Position numbers and translations under genes: made by a program. From Natronomonas marina (lineage in GTDB: Archaea; Halobacteriota; Halobacteria; Halobacteriales; Haloarculaceae), in contig NZ_CP101154.1 in assembly GCF_024298905.1 (NCBI RefSeq), positions 1,116,001-1,180,000 of the forward strand: a stretch of DNA of 64,000 nucleotides, read 5' to 3'. The notes under the pieces were generated by a model. It did no database searches. It saw nothing but the letters and a program-made list of their open reading frames with translations, and had not been told where the DNA came from. This document shows, one piece after another, positions 54,972 to 63,367 of this stretch (positions are counted from its first letter, which is position 1; each line of letters starts with the position of its first letter).

Positions 54972-54998
54972 AGAACAGCCTCACTCGGTGAGTGGTGC

Positions 54999-55007
54999 GT
55001 TTATGTT
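54999..55007 (+). promoter_or_regulatory. TATA box of the dgcN/dgcA pair
   Basis: GTTTATGTT, centred 26 bases before the ATG at 55029, so the pair has its own leaderless promoter and need not depend on gdhB transcription. Confidence 0.6.
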
Positions 55008-55028
55008 TTCGGCCCGCCTGTCGGGCGT

Positions 55029-56039
55029 ATGCGCGTCGCCGTCCTCGCTCACGAGCAGTTCCCCGACCGCGCCAAGACCGCCGTCGGCGTCCTCCGGTAC
55101 GCCGACCACGACGTCGTCGCCGTTCTCGACCGAGAGACGGCGGGCACGACCGTCGGCGACCACCTCCCCGACCTCGACTCGGCGGTGCCGGTCGTCGAGA
55201 GCGTCGCCGAGGCGCCCGACTTCGACGCCCTCATAATCGGCATCGCGCCCATCGGCGGCGGCTTCGAGGACTCCTGGCGGCCGGACGTCCGGGCCGCAAT
55301 CGAGCGCGGCGCAGACGTAATCGCCGGCCTGCACTACTTCCTGAACGACGACGAGGAGTTCGTCGCCCTGGCCGACGAGTACGGCGTCGAGTTGCGCGAC
55401 GTCCGGAAGCCGCCCGACGACCTCACCGTCGCGGAGGGCGTCGCCCGCGAGTTGGATGTCGAGGTGGTCCTGACGGTCGGCACCGACTGCTCGACCGGCA
55501 AGATGACGACCACGCTCGAACTCGTCGAGGCCGCCCGCGAGGCCGGGTTCGACGCCGGATTCGTCCCGACCGGGCAGACGGGCATCGTGATAGCCGGGTG
55601 GGGCATCCCCGTCGACCGGACGATCAGCGACTTCACGAACGGCGCCGTCGAGCGGATGCTGAAAGAGCGGGCCGACGAGCACGACTACCTCTTCGTCGAG
55701 GGGCAGGGCGCCATCGTCCACCCGGCGTACTCGGCGGTCACCTGCGGCATCCTCCACGGCGCCATGCCCGAGCACCTGGTGCTGTGCCACGAGGCCGGAC
55801 GCGAGGCGATTCACGGCTACGAGTCGTTCCCGATACCCGACCCCGGACGGGTCGCGGAACTGTACTGCGACGTGGCCGACCCCGTCGCCCCGACCGACCT
55901 GCTCGGCGGCGCGCTGAACACCTCGGGCCTCGGGGAGTCGGCCGCCGAGGCGGCCCTGACGGACTACGGGGAAGCCATCGGCGCGCCGGCCGTCGACCCC
56001 GTCCGGGACGGCGCCGGGAGGCTCGTCGAGCAGCTATGA
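55029..56039 (+). CDS. dgcN: DUF1611 protein, probable D-glutamate N-acetyltransferase (DgcN-like)
   Basis: 336 residues. The N-terminal Rossmann-like domain (about 1-135) precedes a P-loop domain with LTVGTDCSTGKMTTTLELVE (about 156-175), VPTGQTGIVIAGWGIPVDR and LFVEGQGAIVHPAYSAVT. In bacteria, DgcN acetylates D-glutamate and DgcA then racemises the product. Here the pair adjoins gdhB and the stop overlaps the dgcA start. The acetyltransferase role is family knowledge, untested for haloarchaea. Confidence 0.85.
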   Translation: MRVAVLAHEQFPDRAKTAVGVLRYADHDVVAVLDRETAGTTVGDHLPDLDSAVPVVESVAEAPDFDALIIGIAPIGGGFEDSWRPDVRAAIERGADVIAGLHYFLNDDEEFVALADEYGVELRDVRKPPDDLTVAEGVARELDVEVVLTVGTDCSTGKMTTTLELVEAAREAGFDAGFVPTGQTGIVIAGWGIPVDRTISDFTNGAVERMLKERADEHDYLFVEGQGAIVHPAYSAVTCGILHGAMPEHLVLCHEAGREAIHGYESFPIPDPGRVAELYCDVADPVAPTDLLGGALNTSGLGESAAEAALTDYGEAIGAPAVDPVRDGAGRLVEQL

Positions 56040-57070
56040 ACTGGCGCGTCGAGACCGTCGAACTCCCGCTTTCGGTGCCGTTCACCATCGCCCGCGGGAC
56101 GACCACGACCGCGGAGAACGTCGTCGTCGAACTCGAGCACGGCGGCGAGACCGGCTACGGCGCCGCCGCATCCGCGGCTCACTACGGCGAGACGACGGGG
56201 ACCGTCGAGGCGCTGTTGCCCGACCTGCTCGCCGCGGCCGAGGCCGTCGCCGACCCCCACGCGCGTCGGGAGATAGCCGAACGGATGCGGGCCGTCGCCC
56301 GCGGGAACCCGGCCGCCCGCGCTGCAGTCGACGTGGCGCTGTGGGACCTCGCGGGGAAGTTGCTCGGCGAACCCGTCTACCGCCTGCTGGGGCTGTCGGC
56401 CGACCCCGAGCGCCGGCCCGCGACCTCCTTCACCGTCGGCATCGCCGAGACGGCCGTGATGCAGCGGCGTGCCCGCGAGGCCGTCGACGCCGGCTACCCC
56501 GTGTTGAAGCTGAAACTGGGGACCGACCGGGACCGCCGCATCGTCGAGGCCGTCCGCGCCGTCGCGCCCGACGTCCGGATTCGCGTGGACGCCAACGAGG
56601 CCTGGACGCCGAAGGCAGCCGTCGCCCACTGCGAGGCGCTGGCCGACCACGGCGTCGAGTTCGTCGAACAGCCGGTGCCCGCCGAGAACCCCGAGGGCCT
56701 CCGGTACGTCCACGAGCACTCGCCGCTGCCAATCGCGGCCGACGAGTCCTGCCGGACCGCCGCCGACGTGCCCGAAATCGCCGACCGGTGTGACATCGCC
56801 AACCTGAAGCTGATGAAGACCGGCGGCCTCACGCCCGCCGTCGAGTTGATCCACGCCGCCCGCGCACAGGGGCTGGAGGTGATGTGTGGCTGCATGCTCG
56901 AGACGAACGCCGCCATCGCGGGCGCGGCCCACCTCTTGCCGCTGCTCGACTACGCCGACCTCGACGGCTCGTTGCTTCTGGAGGCCGACCCCTACGGCGG
57001 CGTCCCCGTCTCCCGAGGGCGGTTCGAGTTGGGGGCAGTCGAAGCCGGGACGGGCGCCGAACCCCGATAG
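56036..57070 (+). CDS. dgcA: enolase-superfamily epimerase (dipeptide epimerase / DgcA-like)
   Basis: 344 residues from the ATG overlapping the dgcN stop (ATGA). The enolase-superfamily active site is complete: KxK in PVLKLKLGTDRD (about 155), metal ligands Asp in IRVDANEAWTP, Glu in VEFVEQPVPAENP and Asp in PIAADESCRT, and the opposite Lys in NLKLMKTGGL. The MLE subgroup includes L-Ala-D/L-Glu epimerases and N-acetyl-D-glutamate racemase; the dgcN neighbour favours the latter. The C-terminus adds a short extra tail. Confidence 0.9.
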   Translation: MNWRVETVELPLSVPFTIARGTTTTAENVVVELEHGGETGYGAAASAAHYGETTGTVEALLPDLLAAAEAVADPHARREIAERMRAVARGNPAARAAVDVALWDLAGKLLGEPVYRLLGLSADPERRPATSFTVGIAETAVMQRRAREAVDAGYPVLKLKLGTDRDRRIVEAVRAVAPDVRIRVDANEAWTPKAAVAHCEALADHGVEFVEQPVPAENPEGLRYVHEHSPLPIAADESCRTAADVPEIADRCDIANLKLMKTGGLTPAVELIHAARAQGLEVMCGCMLETNAAIAGAAHLLPLLDYADLDGSLLLEADPYGGVPVSRGRFELGAVEAGTGAEPR

Positions 57071-57423
57071 CGCCTTTTCGACTTCGTTCTCGGCGCGCGC
57101 GAGCAACGCGCGCGAGGGACGAGTCGCGCGGTCGAGCGCAGCGAGACCCGCGACGAGTCGGTTGGGGAGGTGTGTGGTGCGGGTCCTGGCGGACTCGAAG
57201 GGCGAGGGCGGGTGGCGGCCGCTGTGGGGGGCACTATCCGAGCGACCGACGGGAGCGAGGATATCCCCCACAGCGAGGTCCGCCAGCCGACCGAGGGCTT
57301 CGGGGAGGAAAAGAGCCGTCGTCACACGGACGGACCGAGGGCTTCGGAGTAGAGAAAGACAGTGTCGTCACACGGCCAAAACGAGAGCTGTAGAGCGGGG
57401 AATACGGAGAACCAACAGGAGCG
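57071..57423. other. intergenic region with structured repeats
   Basis: 353 bases with no gene. It holds GC-rich inverted repeats (CGCGCG-N7-CGCGCG at about 57093-57113, GAGCGCAGCGAG near 57134), and the long paired element at 57186-57286. A short repeat (ACCGAGGGCTTCGG, near 57290 and 57327) follows. Confidence 0.5.
57186..57286. ncRNA. candidate structured RNA or repeat element, strongly self-complementary
   Basis: Three nested stems pair exactly: CTGGCGGAC (57186-57194) with GTCCGCCAG (57278-57286), GCTGTGGGGG (57221-57230) with CCCCCACAGC (57265-57274), and TATCC (57235-57239) with GGATA (57259-57263). An asymmetric 26-base loop separates the outer two. Could be a small RNA, an attenuator or a dispersed palindromic repeat; the strand cannot be told. 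No promoter is obvious. Confidence 0.45.
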
Positions 57424-57600
57424 TCACTCGGGCGGCACGAGAAACAGCGACGTGGCGACGAAGACGCTGGCCAGCGCACTCCCGAGACCCACCCCGAGCG
57501 CCATCGGAATGGCCATGAGCCAGCCGGCGAGGACGCCCACGCCGACCGAGGCGGGCATCGCCGCCAGCAGACCGTCGTACCGGGTGGGCGTCTCCTCCAT
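57424..57600 (-). CDS. 58-residue membrane protein
   Basis: Reads MEETPTRYDGLLAAMPASVG onward, with two hydrophobic helices (about 10-34 and 37-53) and the end LFLVPPE. The ATG at 57598-57600 has a TATA box at the right distance (57622-57630). Small two-helix proteins starting MEETxxRYD are common in haloarchaea; function unknown. Too short for many gene finders. Confidence 0.7.
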   Translation of the reverse strand: MEETPTRYDGLLAAMPASVGVGVLAGWLMAIPMALGVGLGSALASVFVATSLFLVPPE

Positions 57601-57621
57601 ACCACCCCTGTGGAACTCCGG

Positions 57622-57630
57622 ATAATTAAA
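57622..57630 (-). promoter_or_regulatory. TATA box of the 58-residue membrane protein gene
   Basis: TTTAATTAT on the minus strand, centred 26 bases before the ATG at 57600, within the clearest AT-rich run of the region. Confidence 0.6.
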
Positions 57631-57700
57631 TCTAATTACCGGCGGCTACGAGGAGGTCCCTGATACCGCTCTTGCAGGCCTAAACCGGATTACAGCGCCG

Positions 57701-59509
57701 CTACTTCCCCCAGAACGGATCGCGGTTCCGGTGTTTGTCGAGGTACATCCCGAGCGCCTCGAGTTCGTCGGCGGGAATCTCGTCGGACAGTTCCTGCTCG
57801 AGGATCTTCGCGTGTTTCTCGGGCAACTCGGTCCAGAGTTCGTCGCCCTCCTCGATCTGTCGGCCGACGGTGGGACCGTCGATGGATGCGGCGACCTGTT
57901 CGCCGGTTCGGGCCTCGTCGATGTCCTCGCCGGCGTCCTGCAGGGACTTGAGTTCGCCGACGCGTTCGGGCTCGTTGCCCGCCCACTTCTCGACGCGGGA
58001 GTTGCGCTTCAGCGTGCCCGACAGCACCTCGACACCGACGACGGCGGGGTTGGACTGCCGGAAGACGTGGTCCTCCAGCACCCGGAACCGACAGGGTCGC
58101 TGTATCTTGTCGAGCACCTGCTCCTGCTGGGCGCGCTCGATGGTCTCGACGTGCTCCTCGTAGGACTCGACCAGCTGGTAGATGACGTCGTCGACGAACA
58201 GCCGCACGTCCTTCTCCTCGGCCTCGCGCTCGGCGTCGTCCAGCACGTCGACGTTGAAGCCGAGGACGGCCTCGTGTTTCGGCTCCTCGGCGGTGGAGGC
58301 GACCGCGATGTCCCGCGGTGCCACGTCGCCGACCTCCGCCCGGACGATGGGCACCTCCGCCTCCTCTAAGGCGGCGGCGATGGCCTCCAGCGAGCCGAGG
58401 GTGTCGGCCTTGACGACGACGCCGTCCTCCTCGGTCGTGACCTCGATGTCGGCCAGTTCCGCGCGGACCTCCTCGATGACGTCCTCCAGCGGCCGGTCGC
58501 GGACGACGCGGACGGGCGCGCCCGCCATCGCGTCGTCGAGGTCCGGGGCCGCTATCTTCAGGCCGGCGGCGGCCCGGACCTCCTCGACCTGCTCGAACTG
58601 CTTTTCGGTCCGTATCTCCGCCAGCGGCCGCGGCTGCAACAGTGCGCGCACCTCGGTGACGATGGGCTCGCCCGTTCCGCCGACGACGATGGTGTCGTCC
58701 GCCCGGACGGTGCCGTCGTACAGCACCAGGTCCAGCGTCGTCCCGAAGCCGCGCTCCTCGGTGACCTCGAGAACGGTGCCGACGCCGGGACCGCCGACGT
58801 CGATGGACATCTCCTCTTTGAGGTAGCGCTGGGAGAGACCCATCAGCACCGTCAGCAGGTCGGGGACGCCCTCGCCGGTCTCGGCGGAGACGGGGACGAC
58901 GCCGATGTTCGCCCGGAAGTCCTGGACCCGCCAGTACATGTCCGCCGAGAAGCCGTTGTCGGAGAGGTCGCCGATGAGTTCGTAGAGCTTCTCGTTGAGC
59001 CGTGACTCGGCCCGGTCGCTCTGCTTTTCGAGCGTCTCCTGAACGGGCGCGTCCGGGTTCGGGTTCCACCCCGGGATGGTGTCGATCTTGTTGGCGGCGA
59101 CGATGAACGGCGTCTCGGTCCGCTTGAGGATGTCGACGGCCTCCAGGGTCTGCGGCTGGAAGCCGTCGTTGACGTCGACGACGAGGATGGCGATGTCCGC
59201 GAGCGCCCCGCCGCGGGAGCGCAGCGTCGAAAACGAGTGGTGGCCGGGCGTGTCGATGAACAGCAGGCCGGGCAGATCGAAGTCCTCGGGGTCGACGAGC
59301 TTGCCGGCGATGTCGGAGATGGTCGACAGCGGGACGGCCGTCGCGCCGATGTGCTGGGTGATGGCACCGGACTCGCCGGCGGTCACGGCCGAGCCGCGCA
59401 CCTCGTCGAGCAGGCTCGTCTTGCCGTGGTCGACGTGCCCGAGTACGGCGACGATGGGCGTCCGTAGCGATGCGGCGTCCCCGGCGTCGGTAGCGTCGGC
59501 ATCAGACAT
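57701..59509 (-). CDS. infB: translation initiation factor IF-2 (aIF5B type)
   Basis: 602 residues from the ATG at 59507-59509; a longer frame upstream is not conserved. GTPase motifs: G1 VLGHVDHGKTSLLD, G3 IDTPGHHSF, G4 AANKIDTIPG. The order of domains (G domain to about 240, beta barrel, domain III, long helix, C-terminal barrel) is that of archaeal/eukaryotic IF5B, which promotes subunit joining. Divergent from nothing; the gene follows the PRC/halocyanin region. Confidence 0.96.
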   Translation of the reverse strand: MSDADATDAGDAASLRTPIVAVLGHVDHGKTSLLDEVRGSAVTAGESGAITQHIGATAVPLSTISDIAGKLVDPEDFDLPGLLFIDTPGHHSFSTLRSRGGALADIAILVVDVNDGFQPQTLEAVDILKRTETPFIVAANKIDTIPGWNPNPDAPVQETLEKQSDRAESRLNEKLYELIGDLSDNGFSADMYWRVQDFRANIGVVPVSAETGEGVPDLLTVLMGLSQRYLKEEMSIDVGGPGVGTVLEVTEERGFGTTLDLVLYDGTVRADDTIVVGGTGEPIVTEVRALLQPRPLAEIRTEKQFEQVEEVRAAAGLKIAAPDLDDAMAGAPVRVVRDRPLEDVIEEVRAELADIEVTTEEDGVVVKADTLGSLEAIAAALEEAEVPIVRAEVGDVAPRDIAVASTAEEPKHEAVLGFNVDVLDDAEREAEEKDVRLFVDDVIYQLVESYEEHVETIERAQQEQVLDKIQRPCRFRVLEDHVFRQSNPAVVGVEVLSGTLKRNSRVEKWAGNEPERVGELKSLQDAGEDIDEARTGEQVAASIDGPTVGRQIEEGDELWTELPEKHAKILEQELSDEIPADELEALGMYLDKHRNRDPFWGK

Positions 59510-59623
59510 AGACGGTCCCTCTTGTCGAACAGTGGCCGTCGCCGGCATATAACGGTTTCAATGTCGGTTCGTCGGTCATTTGCCGGTTGTCGGCCGGTCG
59601 ATTCGATTTCCCGGGGCGGCCGG

Positions 59624-60172
59624 TCACTCGCTGACCGTGAAGCTTCCCGTCATGCCGTTGCTCTGGTGCGGCTCACAGACGTAGTCGTACTCGCCGGCGA
59701 CCTCGAAGGTGTGGGCGTGGACGGTGCCCTCGCCGTAGCTGAACTCCTCGGCCTTGCCGGACCAGTCGGCGCCGTCGGGCTTGCTCTCGACGGCGATGTT
59801 GTGTCCCGAACCCACCCACTCCCACAACACCGTGTCGCCGACGGATATCTCGAAGCCCGCGGGCTCGAAGTTGAGGCCGTTGGCCCCGACGGCGACCCGC
59901 TGGTCGGGGTCGGACGGCGGCGTCGCCGTCTGCTCGGCCGTCTCGGTCGGCGTCTCCGTCTGCTCGGCCGTCTCGGTCGGCGTCTCCGTCTCGGTGGCCG
60001 TCGCCGTGTCCATCCCCTCGTCGGTATCCGTCGCCGTGTCCATCCCCTCGTCGGTATCCGTCGCCGTGTCCGTCGGCTCTCCGCCGCCGTTGCCGCCGTC
60101 GTCCGTACAACCTGCAATCGAGACGGCACCGCCGGCGGCCGCGACCAACTGGAGGTATCGTCGACGTTCCAT
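59624..60172 (-). CDS. halocyanin-like blue copper lipoprotein
   Basis: 182 residues from the ATG at 60170-60172. A Tat signal with MERRRYLQLV and lipobox IAGC near residue 22 anchors it outside. A Thr/Glu/Asp-rich linker with tandem repeats (about 30-90) leads to a plastocyanin domain whose four copper ligands are visible: His in GSGHNIAVES, then Cys, His and Met in YVCEPHQSNGMTG. It carries electrons to or from membrane oxidases. Same strand as and downstream of nothing obvious. Confidence 0.93.
   Translation of the reverse strand: MERRRYLQLVAAAGGAVSIAGCTDDGGNGGGEPTDTATDTDEGMDTATDTDEGMDTATATETETPTETAEQTETPTETAEQTATPPSDPDQRVAVGANGLNFEPAGFEISVGDTVLWEWVGSGHNIAVESKPDGADWSGKAEEFSYGEGTVHAHTFEVAGEYDYVCEPHQSNGMTGSFTVSE
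59927..60060 (-). repeat. two kinds of 30-bp tandem repeats in the halocyanin linker
   Basis: The units 60001-60030 and 60031-60060 are identical (encode TDTDEGMDTA-type modules), and a second pair near 59927-59986 encodes ETAEQTETPT-type modules. They lengthen a flexible spacer between the lipid anchor and the copper domain. Confidence 0.85.
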
Positions 60173-60276
60173 ACCAGGGAGGGGGTCGGCCCGGCCCTTC
60201 AACGTTGACCCAAATTCCTCCGAAATCGTCGCCGCGGACCCGAACGTTGATAGCGAGCGCCCTGCAAGCGGGACCC

Positions 60277-60516
60277 ATGCCCGAGATACTCGCGGAGAAC
60301 CTCTCCGACAAGGAGGTCATGGGTTCGGACGGTGCCAGCCTCGGAACGCTGTACAACATCACGATGGACCTGAAGACGGGGACGTTGCGGGACCTGGTGG
60401 TCGACCCTGCCAACGCCACCGTCGAACCCGACTTCCCGCGCGACGACCACGGCAACTACCTCATCCCCGTCAGCCGCGTGCAGGCGGTGAAGGACACCGT
60501 CGTCGTCGACCGCTGA
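60277..60516 (+). CDS. PRC-barrel domain protein
   Basis: 79 residues from the ATG at 60277. One PRC-barrel: LAENLSDKEVMGSDGASLGT, LYNITMDLKTGTLRDLVVDP, and YLIPVSRVQAVKDTVVVD. In archaea such short PRC proteins sit near RNA-processing genes and may bind RNA or ribosomal proteins. The nob1 gene starts 5 bases after its stop, supporting a link with ribosome maturation. Confidence 0.85.
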   Translation: MPEILAENLSDKEVMGSDGASLGTLYNITMDLKTGTLRDLVVDPANATVEPDFPRDDHGNYLIPVSRVQAVKDTVVVDR

Positions 60517-60521
60517 TCTCG

Positions 60522-60977
60522 ATGCAGGTTCTCGATTCGTCGGCGTTCATTCACGATCACACCACCGAGGAGTCCATCGCTACCATCCCGCTGGTGCGCG
60601 AGGAACTCGAAGACGAGGCCGGCTACCGCTTCGACGCGCTGGAGGGGTCGGGAATGCGCATCCACATCCCCGAACCCGAGACCGTCGAACGCGTCGAGCG
60701 GGCCGCCCGCGAGACGGGCGACGCCGAGACCCTCTCGCGGACCGACGTCCGTCTGCTGGCCGCGTCGTTCGAACTCGACGCGACGCTCGTCACCGACGAC
60801 TACGCGATGCAGAACGTCGCCGAGAAGCTCGACGTCGCCGTCGACGTCATCGCACAGGAGGGCATCGACGAGCGGCGCGACTGGCAGTTCCAGTGTCAGG
60901 GCTGCGGCCGGACCTTCGACGAGCACCGCGACCGCTGTAGCATCTGCGGCAGCGACCTCGAACGGAAGCGCCCCTAG
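60522..60977 (+). CDS. nob1: rRNA maturation endonuclease NOB1
   Basis: 151 residues from the ATG at 60522. Cuts the 3' end of 16S rRNA during small-subunit maturation. PIN-domain acidic residues: LDSSAFIHDH, the ELDATLVTDDYAMQNVA region, and TDVRLLAASFELD. The C-terminal zinc ribbon has CQGCGRTFDEHRDRCSICG (Cys4). Clear neighbour of the PRC-barrel gene. Confidence 0.93.
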   Translation: MQVLDSSAFIHDHTTEESIATIPLVREELEDEAGYRFDALEGSGMRIHIPEPETVERVERAARETGDAETLSRTDVRLLAASFELDATLVTDDYAMQNVAEKLDVAVDVIAQEGIDERRDWQFQCQGCGRTFDEHRDRCSICGSDLERKRP

Positions 60978-61105
60978 TCGAGTTCCTCGAGCCCGACCCC
61001 GACCAGTTGTTCGAGGACCTCCTGTTCGGTGAGGTCGTACTCCGCGGCGAGCCCCTCGACACGCCGCGCCGTGTCGTCGTCACAGACGAGCGTGTAGCGA
61101 CGCAT
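60974..61105 (-). CDS. CopG/RHH-like mini-protein
   Basis: 43 residues from the ATG at 61103-61105 (MRRYTLVCDDDTARRVEGLA ...); an ATG at 61132 would add nine. The pattern strand-helix-helix (LTEQEVLEQLVGVGLEEL) suggests a ribbon-helix-helix DNA-binding protein. The shorter start agrees with the TATA box at 61130-61138. The stop overlaps that of nob1 on the other strand. Confidence 0.65.
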   Translation of the reverse strand: MRRYTLVCDDDTARRVEGLAAEYDLTEQEVLEQLVGVGLEELD

Positions 61106-61129
61106 GCCGGTAGGTATGTCACCGTCTAG

Positions 61130-61138
61130 CATAAATAC
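61130..61138 (-). promoter_or_regulatory. TATA box of the CopG-like gene
   Basis: GTATTTATG on the minus strand, centred 29 bases before the ATG at 61105; it would overlap the alternative upstream start codon. Confidence 0.55.
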
Positions 61139-61203
61139 CCGTCAGACGGGCGACGGACGGCGGACTGACAAGATTAATCGGCCGTCGAACCCTACGGCCG
61201 GCA

Positions 61204-61947
61204 ATGAGCGTCTCCGCCGAGCGCGATCCCGTCTCGACCGTCGTCGCCGCCGCGGGCGTCGGCCTCGCTGGCTTCCTCGCCGGCCTCGTCTTCGTCACCT
61301 TCGCCGTGTCGCTGGTCGGTGCCCTCGTTCCGCTGGCTGAGGGGTCGCCCGAGCGGGCCACCGTGTTGATGCTCGCACAGTACAGCGGCATCCTCGCGGT
61401 CGCGGCCTTCTACCTGGACGCCTCCGACCGGTCGCTGTCGTACCTCCGCGTCGGGCGGCCGACCGCCCGCGACCTCGCCTGGATCGTCGCCGGCGTCCTC
61501 GCGCTGTTCGGGACGCTGGCGGCGGCGACCTTCGTCGCCGAACAGCTCGGCCTCTCCGTGACCGATCACTCCGTCTCCCAGTCGGCCGCGGACAACCCGG
61601 CGATGCTGTTGCCGCTGATACCGCTTTCCATCCTCATCACCGGACCCGTCGAGGAACTGCTCTACCGGGGCGTCGTCCAGACCCGGCTCAAGGAGGCGTT
61701 CAGCACCGCCCCCGCGGTCGGCATCGCCGCCGTCGTCTTCGCCGCCGTCCACGTCCCCGCCTACAGCCTCGGCGGCGGCTCCGTCGAGTCGCTGGCGACG
61801 ACGCTGGTCGTCCTGTTCGTCCTCGGCGGCCTGCTGGGGGCGCTCTACGAGCACACCGGCAACCTCCTGGTACCCGCCGTCGCCCACGGCGTGTACAACG
61901 CCGTCACGTTCGCCGTCAACTATCTTGAGTTGACCGGCGGGCTGTAG
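61204..61947 (+). CDS. CPBP-family intramembrane glutamic endopeptidase
   Basis: 247 residues with about seven helices. The family motifs are plain: GPVEELLYRGVVQTRL (Glu-Glu and Arg, near 155), FAAVHVPAY (His) and AVAHGVYNAV (His-Asn). Related to Rce1/CAAX proteases; archaeal substrates are unknown. It lies alone on its strand, with the pgi gene convergent. Confidence 0.92.
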   Translation: MSVSAERDPVSTVVAAAGVGLAGFLAGLVFVTFAVSLVGALVPLAEGSPERATVLMLAQYSGILAVAAFYLDASDRSLSYLRVGRPTARDLAWIVAGVLALFGTLAAATFVAEQLGLSVTDHSVSQSAADNPAMLLPLIPLSILITGPVEELLYRGVVQTRLKEAFSTAPAVGIAAVVFAAVHVPAYSLGGGSVESLATTLVVLFVLGGLLGALYEHTGNLLVPAVAHGVYNAVTFAVNYLELTGGL

Positions 61948-61974
61948 CCGAGCGACGGCGACCACCCCTGGCCG

Positions 61975-63261
61975 CTACTCGATGTCCAGCGTCGTCTTCT
62001 CGGCGACCGCCTCGCTCTCCTCGAACTCGCCGCCACCGAGCAGGCCCCTCGCAGCCCGCTTTCCCCACTCGACGGCCGGCTGGGTGAACGTCGACACCTC
62101 CAGCAGTTCCCCGCACAGCACGCAGGCGGCCTCCATGTCGTACAGCAGGCGGCCGACGCTCGCCGCGTCCAGGCGGTCGAACTCGATGCGGACGTTCGGG
62201 ACGCCCGCGGCCGCCAGCGACGCCTCCGTCGCCTCGAACTCCGCGTCCAGCAGTTCGCCGAGCGTCGACCCGCCGAGGTACGACAGGGCCTCGACGTCCG
62301 TCTCCGGGATGGGACGGTCGACCCGCTCTCGGGGCCGCAACAGCGTGACCAGCTTGTCCTTCCGGCCGGCGCGGTACAGCTGCAGCTGGGAGTGCTGGTC
62401 GGTCGCGCCCAGCGCGCGGGCGGGCGTCTGCCCGAGGCCGTCCTTGCCGAGGCTCTCGGCCCACAGCTGTGCGAACCACTCCGCGAACGGCTCCAGCGCC
62501 TCCGCGTACGGCACCACGGCGTTCGTCGTCGCGCCGCGACACTCCAGGGCGTAGGCGACCGCGCCGTAGGCGTAGGCCGGACAGTCGAACAGCGACGGGG
62601 CCAGCGCCGCCCGCCCCTCGGCGCCACCGGCGAGGACGCCCTCGATGTCGCCGCCCAGCGCCGCCGCCGGAACGAGTCCGACGGCCGACAGCGCCGAGAA
62701 CCGGCCCGGGACCCCCGCCGGGACCGAACAGGTCGGCAGGTCCTCCGTCGCCGCCAGTTCCGCCAGCGGGCCCGACTCGCCCGTCGTGACGACGGTCCGC
62801 TCGGTCCAGTCGACGCCCGCCTCCGCCATCGCCGCCCGGACGACCAGAAAGTTCGACAGCGTCTCGGCGGTCGTCCCCGACCGAGAGACGACGTTGACGA
62901 GCGTCTCCTCGAGCGGCAGTTCCTCCAGCAGGCGGGTCGTCTCGGCGGGGTCGACGTTGTCCAGGGTGTGGTGCCCCTCGAGACCCAGCGCGGCCGTGAT
63001 CGTCTCGGCGCCCAGCGCGGACCCGCCGATGCCGACCGTCAGGACCGCCTCGGGGTCGAACCCCTCGACGGCCGCCCGGATTTCCCCGGCGTCGGTGTCG
63101 GCCGGCAGCGCGAGGCTGGCGTAGCCGAACTCCCGGTCCTCGATGCCGTCCGCGACCCGCTCGTGGGCACGGGCGACCCGCTCGTCGAGTCGTTCCAGGG
63201 AGTCCGCTGCGACCCCCGGCGAGGCCTCGACCGCCAGAGCGTTGCCGATGTCGACGTTCAT
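61975..63261 (-). CDS. pgi: glucose-6-phosphate isomerase
   Basis: 428 residues. Interconverts glucose-6-P and fructose-6-P. The PGI superfamily motifs are visible: TVGIGGSALGAETI, SRSGTTAETLSNFLVVR, GRFSALSAVGLVPAAALGGDI (in two parts), the catalytic Glu region GLGQTPARALGATDQHSQLQ, and the C-terminal Lys/Gln of EVSTFTQPAVEWGKRAARG. Haloarchaeal form is shorter than the bacterial one. Confidence 0.95.
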   Translation of the reverse strand: MNVDIGNALAVEASPGVAADSLERLDERVARAHERVADGIEDREFGYASLALPADTDAGEIRAAVEGFDPEAVLTVGIGGSALGAETITAALGLEGHHTLDNVDPAETTRLLEELPLEETLVNVVSRSGTTAETLSNFLVVRAAMAEAGVDWTERTVVTTGESGPLAELAATEDLPTCSVPAGVPGRFSALSAVGLVPAAALGGDIEGVLAGGAEGRAALAPSLFDCPAYAYGAVAYALECRGATTNAVVPYAEALEPFAEWFAQLWAESLGKDGLGQTPARALGATDQHSQLQLYRAGRKDKLVTLLRPRERVDRPIPETDVEALSYLGGSTLGELLDAEFEATEASLAAAGVPNVRIEFDRLDAASVGRLLYDMEAACVLCGELLEVSTFTQPAVEWGKRAARGLLGGGEFEESEAVAEKTTLDIE

Positions 63262-63367
63262 GCCACCGGGCGCGTGCCGCTGGAGTAAGGCCTTGGCGGT
63301 GTCGGCCGGGGCGGTGTCCGGATAAGCGTGCCAACATACCGCTGTCGTTCCTGTCGGATATCGTCAA

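Noticed and set aside
54979-54996. Short hairpin CACTC-GGT-GAGTG after gdhB as a terminator
   Set aside because: Only five base pairs and no U-run directly after it; archaeal terminators are mainly U-tracts.
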